In this document: piece after piece, positions 36,337 to 48,717 of the stretch
How the letters are laid out: each line of letters opens with the position of its first letter
How positions within the stretch are numbered: the first letter of the stretch is position 1
Assembly (NCBI GenBank): GCA_949152475.1
Contig: OX424559.1
Coordinates: 32,407,119-32,471,118, forward strand
Direction: 5' to 3'
Source of the DNA: Terebella lapidaria
Taxonomy: Eukaryota > Annelida > Polychaeta > Terebellida > Terebellidae
DNA length: 64,000 bases
Notes under the pieces: generated by a model
The model's database searches: none
What the model saw: only the letters and a program-made list of their open reading frames with translations
Told to the model about the DNA's origin: nothing
Made by a program: the position numbers and the translations under genes

Positions 36337-37380
36337 CCGAACCTTTGGTCCAGTAACCTATTCCATGGCGTTGCGTCCGTCGTCGTCCGTATACATTTTT
36401 ATCTTTAAGTTTGTGGACGAATCTTTCTGAATTTTTGCACAAAAATGCCTAAACATATTCCAAGAGGGAGGTATTTTTTAGTTTTTTTATTTTTGAATTA
36501 TTTTCAAAATGGCGGCTATTTTTTATGAAAAACGGCTAATTTTGGGCTTTGACGGTCGTTTTCTCAAAAACTGTCTGATCAGATTTGAGATTTTTGTTCC
36601 AAAAGATTCCTCTAATGTACCTTTATGACGTGTATAAGTTTCCTTGCCCTTGAATCGCCGGTCTGCGTTTGGCGGCCATTTCGATTTTTTTTGACGGGTC
36701 CCAAATGGCATTTTTATTGGGACACATTATTGCTAATATCTCACTCAATATAGAGATTAGAGATTAGGAATCATTGTGAACATATAGGAAATAATATATG
36801 CTGAATATTCTTGTGACCTTGAATTTGAAATTTGACCTCATTTTCAAGATCACAGGACAAATTGGCTAATATCTCGTTTAATATCGGCTTCACAGCTCAG
36901 GAATCGATTGTGAACATATAGGAAATGATATTCTGAATATTGTCATGACTTTGAATTTGACCTTTGACCTCATTTTCAAGGTCATAGGTCAAAATGGCCA
37001 ATATCTCGCTTATTATCGACTTTACAGCTTAGGAATCAATTGTGCACATATGGGACTTGATAAAGTCCGAATAATTTGATGACCTTGAGTTTGACCTTCA
37101 ACCTCATTTTCAAGGTCAAAGCACAAAAATGGCTAATATCTCACTTAATATCGACTTTACAGCTTTGGAATCAATTGTGGACATATAGGAAGTGATATAT
37201 ACTGAATATTCTAGTGACCTTGAATGTGACCTTTGACCTAATTTTCAAGGTCAGAGCACAAAATGGCTAATAGCTTGCTGATTAACGACTTTACAGCTCA
37301 GGAATCAATTGTGAACATATATGAAATGAATTATACTGAAAATATTCTCATGATCTTGAATTTGACCTCATTTGTCTCCC
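36337..37380 (+). repeat. Dispersed GTCCGTCGTC-type repeat with a ~133-bp tandem array
   Basis: A head (36,337-36,720) has the paired phrases TAGGTTAC and GTAACCTA, a (CGTC)-rich stretch and GGCGGCCATTT. It is followed by five degraded units of about 133 bp (the GCTAATATC anchor at 36,732, 36,865, 36,997, 37,132 and 37,266). Units contain GACCTTGAATTTGACC and TTTCAAGGTCA. The same head and array, rearranged, occur at 58.2-60.3 kb. Confidence 0.75.
36958..36991. promoter_or_regulatory. Two perfect DR1-type AGGTCA direct repeats
   Basis: TGACCTTTGACCT (36,958-36,970) and AGGTCATAGGTCA (36,979-36,991) are both exact six-one-six repeats of the nuclear-receptor half-site AGGTCA. A third perfect one is at 37,227-37,239. 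DR1 is the established binding form of RXR heterodimers and HNF4-type receptors. Whether they are bound in vivo is unknown. Confidence 0.45.
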
Positions 37381-38638
37381 TTGTGATAATCAAATTAAAT
37401 TGTTCCATCAATAAAAACACCTATATTGTTATATGGATGTGAAGTATGGGGGTTCAACAACAACACTGAAGTCAATATTTTTCACAGGAAATTTCTGAAG
37501 AGTTTACTCGACTTGAAAATGTCTACTGCATCATGTATGGTTTATGGAGAAACTGGAAAAAGGTGTTTATCTGTGTGTATCGAAAATATAATGGTTAACT
37601 AATGGTTTGATATCGCACCTGGTAAACAGAGTAAGTTATCGTGTATCATGTATAAATTAATTAGATGTATGGATAATTGCAATGGTTTTGAGTCGCAATG
37701 GCTCTCATTTATCAAAGGAATTTTAGACAAAAGGGGATTTCCAAATCTATGGTATACTAACTTCTCTGATGATTCCATACATATATCTAAAGATTAATTA
37801 AGCATAGTCTCAAACTGAGAGGATTTGACACTAGTATTTAATCATGGTCCATGGATGTGTGGAATCATGGACAGTGTATCATTTACAGGATTTTTAAGGA
37901 TAATTTCAATACAAAGAAACATATTGGTATTTTAAATCACAATGATATGATTACCTTGTGCAAGTTTAGATGTCGTAATTCCAATTAAGCAGTTTGTAAT
38001 AAATTGTATAATGAGACCTTAGGCAGTACTTGCCATCTGTGTAATTTTGGGGTCATTTCACGTAAAGGGTACATTTTCACATACCTCGGGTTTGTGCATA
38101 AAATATGGAATATATGCACTATATCATGTCATGAGTTTAAATATTTTATGTAGATATGTCAAAGGTACCTGCACGCAAATTGTCATGGAAATCGGTTGAA
38201 AATAATTACATCACCATAAGGTTGAACATTGAATTTTACCATATTTTGCAGTCCCACTCTTCAAACTGTGTTTATTAATTGAACAATCATTGTTAACTGC
38301 CCTAATATCAAGATATATATGCCTAAATTGTAATGATGAACACCATCTCTGCGGAAAAAAATAAAAAAGTGACGCAAAACGGACAAGCGGTTGAGAATTG
38401 ATATTGAAATTTATTTGGGGGGTTAGAATTCCGTTAAAAAATAAAATGCAATGTCCTCTCCGGGATGTGCATCTTGTTCATCACTAATACGATGTTCATG
38501 CAATCATTTTATGTGTTTTGTGTTGTATGTATGCATACGAGTTGAATGTATAAAACCTGAGTGGTCTTCCTATCTATATTTCTTACCAATAATGCAAATT
38601 AAATCATATGTCATATTTTCCGTTAAAAATAGTCCTCT
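37381..38638. other. Gene-less AT-rich region
   Basis: No supportable gene. The first GTCCTCTCC-type motifs of the following region begin at about 38,452. Confidence 0.45.
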
Positions 38639-41426
38639 GCAGGACTGCAATTTCTTTTGAAACAAAAACAGTGTACTGGTTGAATTTCTGCCAGTATATA
38701 TTGTATGTGGTCTTATTAGTGTAATCATGATAAAATTTTTAGTTATTATGGGGAACTATGTGTTTCCTTTTACGATAGCCAGATTTAAACGAAATGTCCT
38801 CTCGAGGACTGTGTATTTACCATCCTATATTAACACATGAATTACATCAATGTGATGATTATGTCGGTAGATTGCTCATAACAAAGCATCAGTCATGTTA
38901 AATACATACCCCAGAGGTTTTATTTTGCATGAGCAATGTTACTGAAGTAAAATGAGCATTCAAAACTGATTCCTTGGTCATTTGAGTATGATATTAATAT
39001 GAATTTATCGCAGCTGTATTATTTTAATCCTCTAGAAGTTGCTTCACAGATAATGTTTCATTAAAATGCTTATGTGTGTCAACAAAAATTCTCCATATAA
39101 AGTGAACTTTTGATAGACTGCAAAGATGACTGAAAGTCCTGGAGAGGACCCTTTTTAAACATTATATTCTCAGCAAGTACAAGCTGCAAAATGTTCCTGG
39201 TGTATACTAATCTTTGCATGATCATTATAACTACACACCTGACCAACATATACTGTTATGTGATAATCGGTTCCATATCCTGCATGGTATATTAATCAAT
39301 GCAACAAATTAATCGCTTGCTTCTTCACGATCACTTCCGGTGGACCTAATAATTAGTTGAATGAAAGATACAGATGTTTCGCTGTTCTAAGTGGTCAATG
39401 TGGTGTAAATTGTCAGTCTTGTCATACATTGTGTCACATACTGATGTTTTCTAAAGAAAGTTTGATGAAATTAATGTTCTTGTTAAAAAATGTGTCACCG
39501 CCAGGATTTGCATTAGTATTCATGTCAGTATGCCTTTACCAAGTTAGATACCCATGAAGAGAGTTAACAAACACTGATTAACTGCGAAAAGTTGAATATA
39601 CATTCCTGCTCATACATATAAATATAATGGAGATAACTATGACGAAGAAGTGACTTGCACGTTGAATTTGAAAATATTGGCCTTTGTGTGTTTTGTTTAG
39701 GAGTTAATTCTAACATTCAGGTTTGGTGTGATCCCTTGTTCTGTTTGATGGGATTTTTTTGTATCTATTAGGTGTGAAATAACTATTGGAATTATGAATA
39801 ATCTGTCATATGTTCGTGCGTAATGGTTATTCATGTGATAAGTTAAAAACATGTCATATCCAGGACTTTCCAATATAAACAGAATAAGTCACTCGAGCAA
39901 TGATTGATGGTGTGCAAACTGATGCGTCATTATTTCAATGCATGAAGTAATATAAGTTGTATACTGACTCCATCAGGTTACGGTAGGAACAGCTACATTT
40001 AACACACTGTCTGCCCCTGATGACGCCAGTGTGTCTTTGGATAAACTATTTGGTCGGGCTTTGTTTTTATTCCAAAATGTTCTATTTTACATTCATACCA
40101 CTGAGTCGGTGTCACTGCTGGCGGACGTTAAATCTGTCCCCGAGGATACCATCAACTCAGTAGCCTTCTGGCTTGTGATTGGATACTTATGTGCTTGTCG
40201 TGTATCTATTCCATGGGGTTTGCTTCGGATTTCTAAATTATTTTCATGGGTTGTTGGGCAGTTGTATACTGATTCCATCAGGTGTACGGTAGAAACAGCT
40301 ACATTTAACACACTGTCTGTCCCTGATGACGCCAGTGTGTCTTTCGATAAACTATTTGGTCGGGCTTTGTTTTTATTCCAAAATGTTCTATTTTACGTTT
40401 GTTTTTGGTATCATCAAAATCTGAATATTGGTGGTAATAGATTGATACTTGCATTCACCAATTGCGACAATTCTTGGCGTTCTTTTAGTGAATCCTGTAT
40501 GTTGTAATATCTGTGATAGCAGATCACACAAGTATTCCATACTATACCATGCATATAGGCCCATTTGAGACTGCATACAAAAGATATATTCATTCTCCAA
40601 TGTCGCTGCATCATATAATAAGATGAAATCTTCGATATCAAAACACTGGAACAGTATTTTTTGCTTGCAATGACAATATCTATGTATATGTAATAAGTTA
40701 AATAAATGTCCTCTCCAGGACATAAATATGATTTCCACGGTTCCTAACCTTGATTTGGCTATCTGTATATAATATTTTTTACTTGTTATTTGACACGGAT
40801 GAGATATAGATTAAATTACTAACATATAAATGTATCGGGATATATTCTTCATAACAATTGTACACGTAATTTCAAAAAAATAGAGTACAATGTTAACTCA
40901 TTCATGAGAGTCCAAGTATATTAATTCATGATTTCAATGTACATGTTCGAAAATGCAGTTGCTTTTCATAGTTAAGAAGCAATTAAGTTAGTTAAAAACA
41001 TCTCATTTGCAACATACTTAAGTTTCCTGAATAAATTTGGGCCTTTATAACTGGAATGTGTTTGTTAAAAAAATTCCTATCCAGGACTGCGAAATAACAC
41101 AACAACTTTGAACGTCGATTACAGAAAATCCACTGGGTGCAGTGCCCTGACATTTTCACAATTTGCTCACTATATCCCACATTCCGTTCCCTCAAGAATT
41201 ATGATGTTATCTAGACATGAAATATTTACCCCATGTGGGACTCAAAGTGTCCCTTCTGCGAGAAATGATCCTTTGGGGAAATAGGTGATGAATACCATTA
41301 TATATTTTTCAGTGTAAACATTTAACATGTGCAAGAAATCAATTTGTGAGAAAATACTATAGAATTAACCCCAATACCATAAAGATGAAATAGTTGTTTT
41401 GTTCTACTAATAAGAGAATATTGATT
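38639..41426 (+). repeat. 2.79-kb tandem duplication, copy 1
   Basis: A 2788-bp unit repeated immediately downstream at roughly 99 percent identity. It contains an internal direct repeat of about 135 bp (39,957-40,090 and 40,262-40,396, spaced 305 bp). It also contains 39,611-39,885, a 275-bp stretch absent from copy 2. A 158-codon frame (40,031-40,507) spans the internal repeats but looks non-coding. Confidence 0.9.
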
Positions 41427-44218
41427 GCAGGACTGCAATTTCTTTTGAAACAAAAATAGTGTACTGGTTGAATTTCTGCCAGTATATATTGTATGTGGTC
41501 TTATTAGTGTAATCATGATAAAATTTTTAGTTATTATGAGGAACTATGTGTTTCCTTTTACGATAGCCAGATTTAAACAAAATGTCCTCTCGAGTACTGT
41601 GTATTTACCATCCTATATTAACACATGAATTACATCAATGTGATGATTATGTCGGTAGATTGCACATAACAAAGCATCAGTCATGTTAAATACATACCCC
41701 CAGAGGTTTTATTTTGCATGAGCAATGTTACTGAAGTAAAATGAGCATTCAAAACTGATTGCTCGGTCATTTGAGTATGATATTAATATGAATTAATCGC
41801 AGCTGTATTATTTTAATCCTTTAGAAGTTGCTTCACACATAATGTTTCATTAAAATGCTTATGTGTGTCAACAACAATTCTCCATATAAAGTGAACTTTT
41901 GATAGACTGCAAAGATGACTGAAAGTCCTGGAGAGGACCCTTTTTAAACATTATATTCTCAGCAAGTACAAGCTGCAAAATGTTCCTGGTGTATACTAAT
42001 CTTTGCATGATCATTATAACTACACACCTGACCAACATATACTGTTATGTGATAATCGGTTCCATATCCTGCATGGTATATTAATCAATGCAACAAATTA
42101 ATCGCTTGCTCCTCCACGATCACTTCCGGTGGACCTAATAATTAGTTGAATGAAAGATACAGATGTTTCGCTGTTCTAAGTGGTCAATGTGGTGTAAATT
42201 GTCAGTCTTGTCATACATTGTGTCACATACTGATGTTTTCTAAAGAAAGTTTGATGAAATTAATGTTCTTGTTAAAAAATGTGTCACCGCCAGGATTTGC
42301 ATTAGTATTCATGTCAGTATGCCTTTACCAAGTTAGATACCCATGAAGAGAGTTAACAAACACTGATTAACTGCGAAAAGTTGAATATACATTCCTGCTA
42401 AGTCACTCGAGCAATGATTGATGGTGTGCAAACTGATGCGTCATTATTTCAATGCGTGAAGTAATATAAGTTGTATACTGACTCCATCAGGTTACGGTAG
42501 AAACAGCTACATTTAACACACTGTCTGCCCCTGATGACGCCAGTGTGTCTTTGGATAAACTATTTGGTCGGGCTTTGTTTTTATTCCAAAATGTTCTATT
42601 TTACATTCATACCACTGAGTCGGTGTCACTGCTGGCGGACGTTAAATCTGTCCCCGAGGATACCATCAACTCAGTAGCCTTCTGGCTTGTGATTGGATAC
42701 TTATGTGCTTGTCGTGTATCTATTCCATGGGGTTTGCTTCGGATTTCTAAATTATTTTCATGGGTTGTTGGGCAGTTGTATACTGATTCCATCAGGTGTA
42801 CGGTAGAAACAGCTACATTTAACACACTGTCTGTCCCTGATGACGCCAGTGTGTCTTTCGATAAACTATTTGGTCGGGCTTTGTTTTTATTCCAAAATGT
42901 TCTATTTTACGTTTGTTTTTGGTATCATCAAAATCTGAATATTGGTGGTAATAGATTGATACTTACATTCACCAATTGCGACAATTCTTGGCGTTCTTTT
43001 AGTGAATCCTGTATGTTGTAATATCTGTGATAGCAGATCACACAAGTATTCCATACTATACCATGCATATAGGCCCATTTGAGACTGCATACAAAAGATA
43101 TATTCATTCTCCGCCTCTGTATATTCATTGAACCGCCTCTGTGGCCGAGTGGATGGGACCGGTGGCTCTTGAAGCAACGAAGCTCAGAGGCGGTAGGTGA
43201 CGCGGGTTCGATCCCCGTCACCGGCACAAAGTAGGTGGAGTTTTCATCCTGGCAATGCAAAGGTTTCTCCATTCGAATGTGCTTTCCAAATTCTAAATTG
43301 TCACCCGACGGGGGATGGGGAAGACAGGCAGAATTGCCTATCATCATGGACCGTCGTTAAATAAATCTGATTATTATTATTATTATTCTCCAATGTCGCT
43401 GCATCATATAATAAGATGAAATCTTCGATATCAAAACACTGGAACAGTATTTTTTGCTTGCAATGACAATATCTATGTATATGTAATAAGTTAAATAAAT
43501 GTCCTCTCCAGGACATAAATATGATTTCCACGGTTCCTAACCTTGATTTGGCTATCTGTATACAATATTTTTTACTTGTTATTTGACACGGATGAGATAT
43601 AGATTCAATTACTAACATATAAATGTATCGGGATATATTCTTCATAACAATTGTACACGTAATTTCAAAAAAATAGAGTACAATGTTAACTCATTCATGA
43701 GAGTCCAAGTATATTAATTCATGATTTCAATGAACATGTTCGAAAATGCAGTTGCTTTTCATAGTTAAGAAGCAATTAAGTTAGTTAAAAACATCTCATT
43801 TGCAACATACTTAAGTTTCCTGAATAAATTTGGGCCTTTATAACTGGAATGTGTTTGTTAAAAAAAATTCCTATCCAGGACTGCGAAATAACACTACAAC
43901 TTTGAACGTCGATTACAGAAAATCCACTGGGTGCAGTGCCCTGACATTTTCACAATTTGCTCACTATATCCCACATTCCGTTCCCTCAAGAATTATGATA
44001 TTATCTAGACATGAAATATTTACCCCATGTGGGACTCAAAGTGTCCCTTCTGCGAGAAATGATCCTTTGGGGAAATAGGTGATGAATACCATTATATATT
44101 TTTCAGTGTAAACATTTAACATGTGCAAGAAATCAATTTGTGAGAAAATACTATAGAATTAACCCCAATACCATAAAGATGAAATAGTTATTTTGTTCTA
44201 CTAATAAGAGAATATTGA
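41427..44218 (+). repeat. 2.79-kb tandem duplication, copy 2
   Basis: Matches copy 1 from GCAGGACTGCAA to AATATTGA. It lacks the 275-bp stretch (junction at about 42,400) and has gained a SINE with target-site duplication at 43,106-43,391. Confidence 0.9.
43113..43384 (+). mobile_element. tRNA-derived SINE with target-site duplication
   Basis: ATTCTCC flanks both sides (43,106-43,112 and 43,385-43,391). The empty site survives as one ATTCTCC in copy 1 of the surrounding duplication (40,592-40,598). The head at 43,135-43,226 is tRNA-like of the Leu/Ser type, with A-box TGGCCGAGTGG and B-box GGTTCGATCCC. The body contains GGTGGAGTTTT, and the tail is (ATT)n. A partial 5' duplication (GCCTCTG at 43,113 and 43,135) may be a reverse-transcription artefact of insertion. 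Pol III transcription and LINE-driven copying follow from the class. Confidence 0.9.
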
Positions 44219-44497
44219 GAGAGCTTGTAGCATTTACCATACAAAGTGATAGCGCCTTGACATGGAAATGAACATTTCCTCGTGCAGAAACCCAGTATGT
44301 TTTTTTTTTCATTTGCTCTTACTATTGTAACAGTGTCATTGAATTATTGCCACACATGTACACGTATGATCATCTATTTCCTGAGTATAATGCCGCTGAT
44401 ATATTGCTGTTGTCTATGATCATGCTTGTTTCGTTTTGTAATTTTGTATCTCTAGTACCCCATGTCGGGGGCATATGAGAATAAAGTTATTATTTAT
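44219..44497 (+). mobile_element. Possible 3' end of a non-LTR retrotransposon
   Basis: The stretch ends in GAGAATAAAGTTATTATTTAT, a polyadenylation-like AATAAA plus an (ATT)-type tail. It abuts exactly where homology to the MITE copy begins, as if it had inserted into and truncated that copy. No coding relic is visible, so the class is a guess. Confidence 0.3.
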
Positions 44498-44995
44498 CAA
44501 AACCGCGGCGTCTAAATTGCAATCAGCCATGCTTCACCAGTACACAGAATAGATGTCAAAGGCTGCGTTCTAGTCACACGTCTTCGCAAACACAACAGCA
44601 TCAAGAACATTGCGCTCACAAATTGTAATTAACACGGATTAAAATTCGTCAGTTAGGGGTCGTTTGAAGAATGCATGATTTACCCGACTTAACTCCTCGA
44701 GTTAATCATACATCATACAATCTTGTCTCACTATGTATATTCTGCAAATTGTCTTAAAATGTGCTAGTAGTACAAGATTATAGCGATGTCAATAGAAGAC
44801 CTACAATTAATAATCAATTGACTCCAATTATTTACTTGAATGTTCTGCAATGAATTTATGTAGATATATCGACCTATTGTCAATAACATAAGATCACGCT
44901 GATGTCCATAAAGTTTGTAACTACAAGTACTTGATGTCGCCGGTATTCAGTTACGTAACAGTTAAAAATGAAGTCGCCTGGTATCCTGATATCGA
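44498..44995 (-). mobile_element. MITE copy 2, left part
   Basis: Reverse-complement match to about 7,270-7,855 of the intact MITE at 7,148-8,061, with substitutions and short gaps. The match stops at GATATCGA (44,995) and resumes at 51,862, so a 6.9-kb sequence interrupts it. Its outer end is missing. Confidence 0.75.
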
Positions 44996-45053
44996 CCCAT
45001 GTAGCGTATCTTACTCTACAAATTTTCAGTAGTACTTTAATACTGGTTTAATT

Positions 45054-46260
45054 ACAATGATATAGTACATGATGGGGGCATGTTTTCTGACCGTCCGACA
45101 GTCCGACTGCAGACATCTCAATACTAAAGGGTGGATTGATTTCGTTCATACCATCCGACTGCAGACAATGATACAGTACATGATGGGGACATGTTTACTG
45201 ACCGTCCGACCATCCGACTTCAGACAATGATATAGTACATGATGGGGGCATGTTTTCTGACCGTCCGACTGTCCGACTGCAGACATCTCAATACTAAAGG
45301 GTACATTGATTTCGTTCATACCATCTGACTGCAGACAATGATATAGTACATGATGAGGGCATGTTTTCTGACCGTCCGACTGTCCGACTGCAGACATCTC
45401 AATAGTAAAGGGTACATTGATTCCGTTCAGACCATCCGACTGCAGACAATGATATAGTACATGATGGGGACATGTTTACTGACCGTCCGACCATCCGATT
45501 GCAGACATCTCAATACTAAAGGGTACATACATTTCCTTCCAACCTTCCGACTGCAGACAATGATATAGTACCTGATGGGGGCATATTTTCTGACCGTCCG
45601 ACAGTCCGACTGCAGACAGCTCAATACTAAAGGGTGCATTGATTTCCTCCCGCGACCAACCGACAGTCCGACGGCAGACAATGATATAGTACAAGAAGGG
45701 GGCATGTTTTACTGACCGTCCGACAGAGCTCAGTACTAAAGGGTATATGAATTTCGTACAGACCATCCGACTGCAGACAATGATATAGTACATGACTGGG
45801 CATGTTTTCTGACCGTCCGACAGTCCGACTGCAGACATCTCAATACTAAAGGGTACCTGGATTTCGTTCAGACCATCCGACTGCAGACAATGATATAGTA
45901 CATGATGGGGACATTATTTCTGACCGTCCGACAGTCCGACTGCAGACAGCTCAGTACTAAAGGGTGCACTGATTTCTTTGCGCGACCAACCGACTGCAGA
46001 CAATGATATAGTACATGATGGGGGCATGTTCTCTGACCGTCCGACAGTCCGACTACAGACAGCTCAATACTAAAAGGTGCATTGATTTTCTTTCGCGACC
46101 ATCCGACTGCAGACAATGATATAGTACAGGGTGGGGTATGTTTTCTGACCGTCCGACAATCCGACTGCAGACATCTCAATACTAGAGGGTGCATTGATTT
46201 CCTCCCGCGACCATCTGACAGTCCGATTGCAGACATGGGTATAGTACATGATGGGGCGTG
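45054..46260 (-). repeat. Left arm tandem array (~110-120-bp units)
   Basis: About ten units, read on the minus strand as ...TGCAGTCGG, ATGGTC, GACGGTCAGAAAACATG and CCCCATCATGTACTATATC. The phrase ATGATATAGTACATGATG recurs roughly every 110 bp (with one short unit of about 60 bp). Arm homology continues past the array to about 46,590 through CACGCGGGATTT and GGTCAGGCATTAT. Confidence 0.85.
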
Positions 46261-47099
46261 ATCAGGCGTCCGACCATCCGACTAATTGATGTCATTGGAA
46301 ATATATCTGCAGTAGGCCCATGTTCTACGGGAGCTCACATTGTGTCATCTTACATATTAAATCCATGAAAGCAAACACCATTTATAAAAATATTTTACAT
46401 ATTATCACACAATATCGATGACAGAAGGCCATATGTCAAAGTGTATATATGACACTTTACACAGTTTTGGTATCCTACTGAAGTTTACATTTAGTTCCTC
46501 CTGAAAATCTGACTATCCGACAGCAGGCACGCGGGATTTCCGGTCAGGCATTATTTCGTTAGATCTGACTAATAGCAAAAAGCATCATTTTCTTGATTTT
46601 CATCTTGTTTGTGTTAACTAAACTATCGAATGAAATTATTAAACACTTCATCGCGCATCTTTTTCTGCATAAAGGAAGATAATCACGCACCAATGGGCTA
46701 TAGAAAAATCTCTTATAAATGTATTTTGGTCAGACGTAACATGACACCGGAACAAAGTTTGCAGCTCTTATTTGAAGAATTATGTAGCTATTTCAAATTC
46801 TGTTTTGATTCATTTCATATCTCCGCTACATATTCTGTGAAAATATGCATAATGAAACACATTTGTTGTTATGTACACAGGTGAAGTACATCCAAAATAA
46901 GTGGCAGATGTAACAGGACGCGAAAATAATTCTTAAAGTAAATATATGCGCATACAAAATCTGTTAAAAGCATAAAATGATTATGTTTTTTCTTGACCAA
47001 ATAACGCGTAATAATATTTTGAAACACATTATGACAATAAGTGTAGTAAACTTTTAAAATGGAGATGGCACAAGTTTTAAAAAGTAATAATTCATTGAG

Positions 47100-48416
47100 A
47101 AGTCGGCTGGGTGATTCTTGGGAATCAGCAATAGCCGATGTCCCTAAATTGAGCATAGGCAACTGTTACAACGGTGATGAAACAAGTTCTGACATTTTCT
47201 TATAATTCAGGCGCTACAGAAGGATTGCTATACAGGTGCGTGTAGGCACGAATCGGCCGATATGAGGAGCAAAGGCAGAGGTCCGCAATAGAAAAATGAT
47301 GTGAAATAAGTCTTAATTTTTATAATTCAGGTGCTAAGTTATTGTCAAACGAGGAACGGGTAGGTTCGGATGATTCTCGAGAATCATCTAGGACAGAGGC
47401 CTGTATTGAGCATGTAGAACGGTGATGGAACAAGTTGTGATAGAAGAAGCAATACACAAATCAGCTCAGATGATTTTCGGGAATCACCAGGGCCGAGACC
47501 TGTAATAAATAGAATGGTGAAGGAACGTAATTTTATGATTCAGCTGCTAAGGTGTTGTCAAACAGCCACTGGTTGGTTCGGGTGATTCTTGGGAATCAGC
47601 TAGGGCAGAGGCTTGTGTTCTGACCAACTGCCAGAATGGTGACCGAAACAAGGTGTTTTTTTTCTCAGCTGCCAAGGTATTGTCCAACAGCCACTGGTCG
47701 GCTCGGCTTATTCTTGGGAATCAGCTAGGGCAGAGGCTTGTGATCTGACCAACTGCCAGAATGGTAACCGAAACAAGGTGATATTTTTAGGTGCTAAGGT
47801 ATTGTCAAACAGCCACTGGTTGGCTCGGCTGATTCTTGGAAATCAGCTAGGGCAGAGGCTTGTGATCTGACCAACTGCCAGAATGGTGACCGAAACAAGG
47901 TGATATTTTTAGGTGCTAAGGTATTGTCAAACAGCAACTGGTTGGCTCGGTTGATTCTTGGGAATCAGCTAGGGCAGAGGCTTGTGATATGACCAACTGC
48001 CAGAATGGTGACCGAAACAAGGTGATATTTTTAGGTGCTAAGGTATTGTCAAACAGCCACTGGTTGGCTCGGCTGATTCTTGGGAATCAGCTAGGGCAGA
48101 GGCTTGTGATCTGACCAACTGCCAGAATGGTGACCGAAACAAGGTGATATTTTTAGGTGCTAAGGTATTGTCAAACAGCAACTGGTTGGCTCGGTTGATT
48201 CTTGGGAATCAGCTAGGGCAGAGGCTTGTGATCTGACCAACTGCCAGAATGGTGACCGAAACAAGGTGATATTTTTAGGTGCTAAGGTATTGTCAAACAG
48301 CCACTGGTTGGCTCGGTTGATTCTTGGGAATCAGCTAGGGCAGAGGCTTGTGATCTGACCAACTGCCAGAATGGTGACCGAAACAAGGTGTTTTTTAGGT
48401 GCTAAGGTATTGGCAA
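47100..48416 (+). repeat. 122-bp satellite with a palindrome in every unit
   Basis: Regular 122-bp units run from about 47,540 (GTGCTAAGG at 47,791, 47,913, 48,035, 48,157 and 48,279). More degraded units extend back to about 47,100. Each carries GCTGATTC-TTGG-GAATCAGC or a variant (48,072-48,091 is exact), followed by TAGGGCAGAGGCTTGTGATC. Confidence 0.88.
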
Positions 48417-48717
48417 GCATTGACAAGTCTGCTCGGATTCAATCAGCAAGGGTTTGTCATGCATTCAGAAGTTGGTTCTGAACGTTATAAGGAGTAAACT
48501 TATTATCTATTGGACATGGTAAAATACATATCCATACAAGCTGACCGGTCTTGAAAGTGGACTTGAAACTGGATAATGCTATTGACTCAAGGACACTTTT
48601 CTTGACATATAATACTAGTTATTTTTTCTGGACAATAAGATAATGGCCAAACCAAATCTGACACTGTTAATTATATTTATGCTGAATTTCAGGAAAAAGG
48701 CCCATACAAAAATTCGC

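Noticed and set aside
40031..40507. 158-codon frame, repeated at 42,545-43,021
   Set aside because: Its two copies come from the DNA-level tandem duplication, and it spans a non-multiple-of-three direct repeat. I see no splice signals or known motif.
43135..43226. Functional tRNA gene
   Set aside because: It has A- and B-boxes but sits at the head of a SINE with target-site duplication and an (ATT)n tail.
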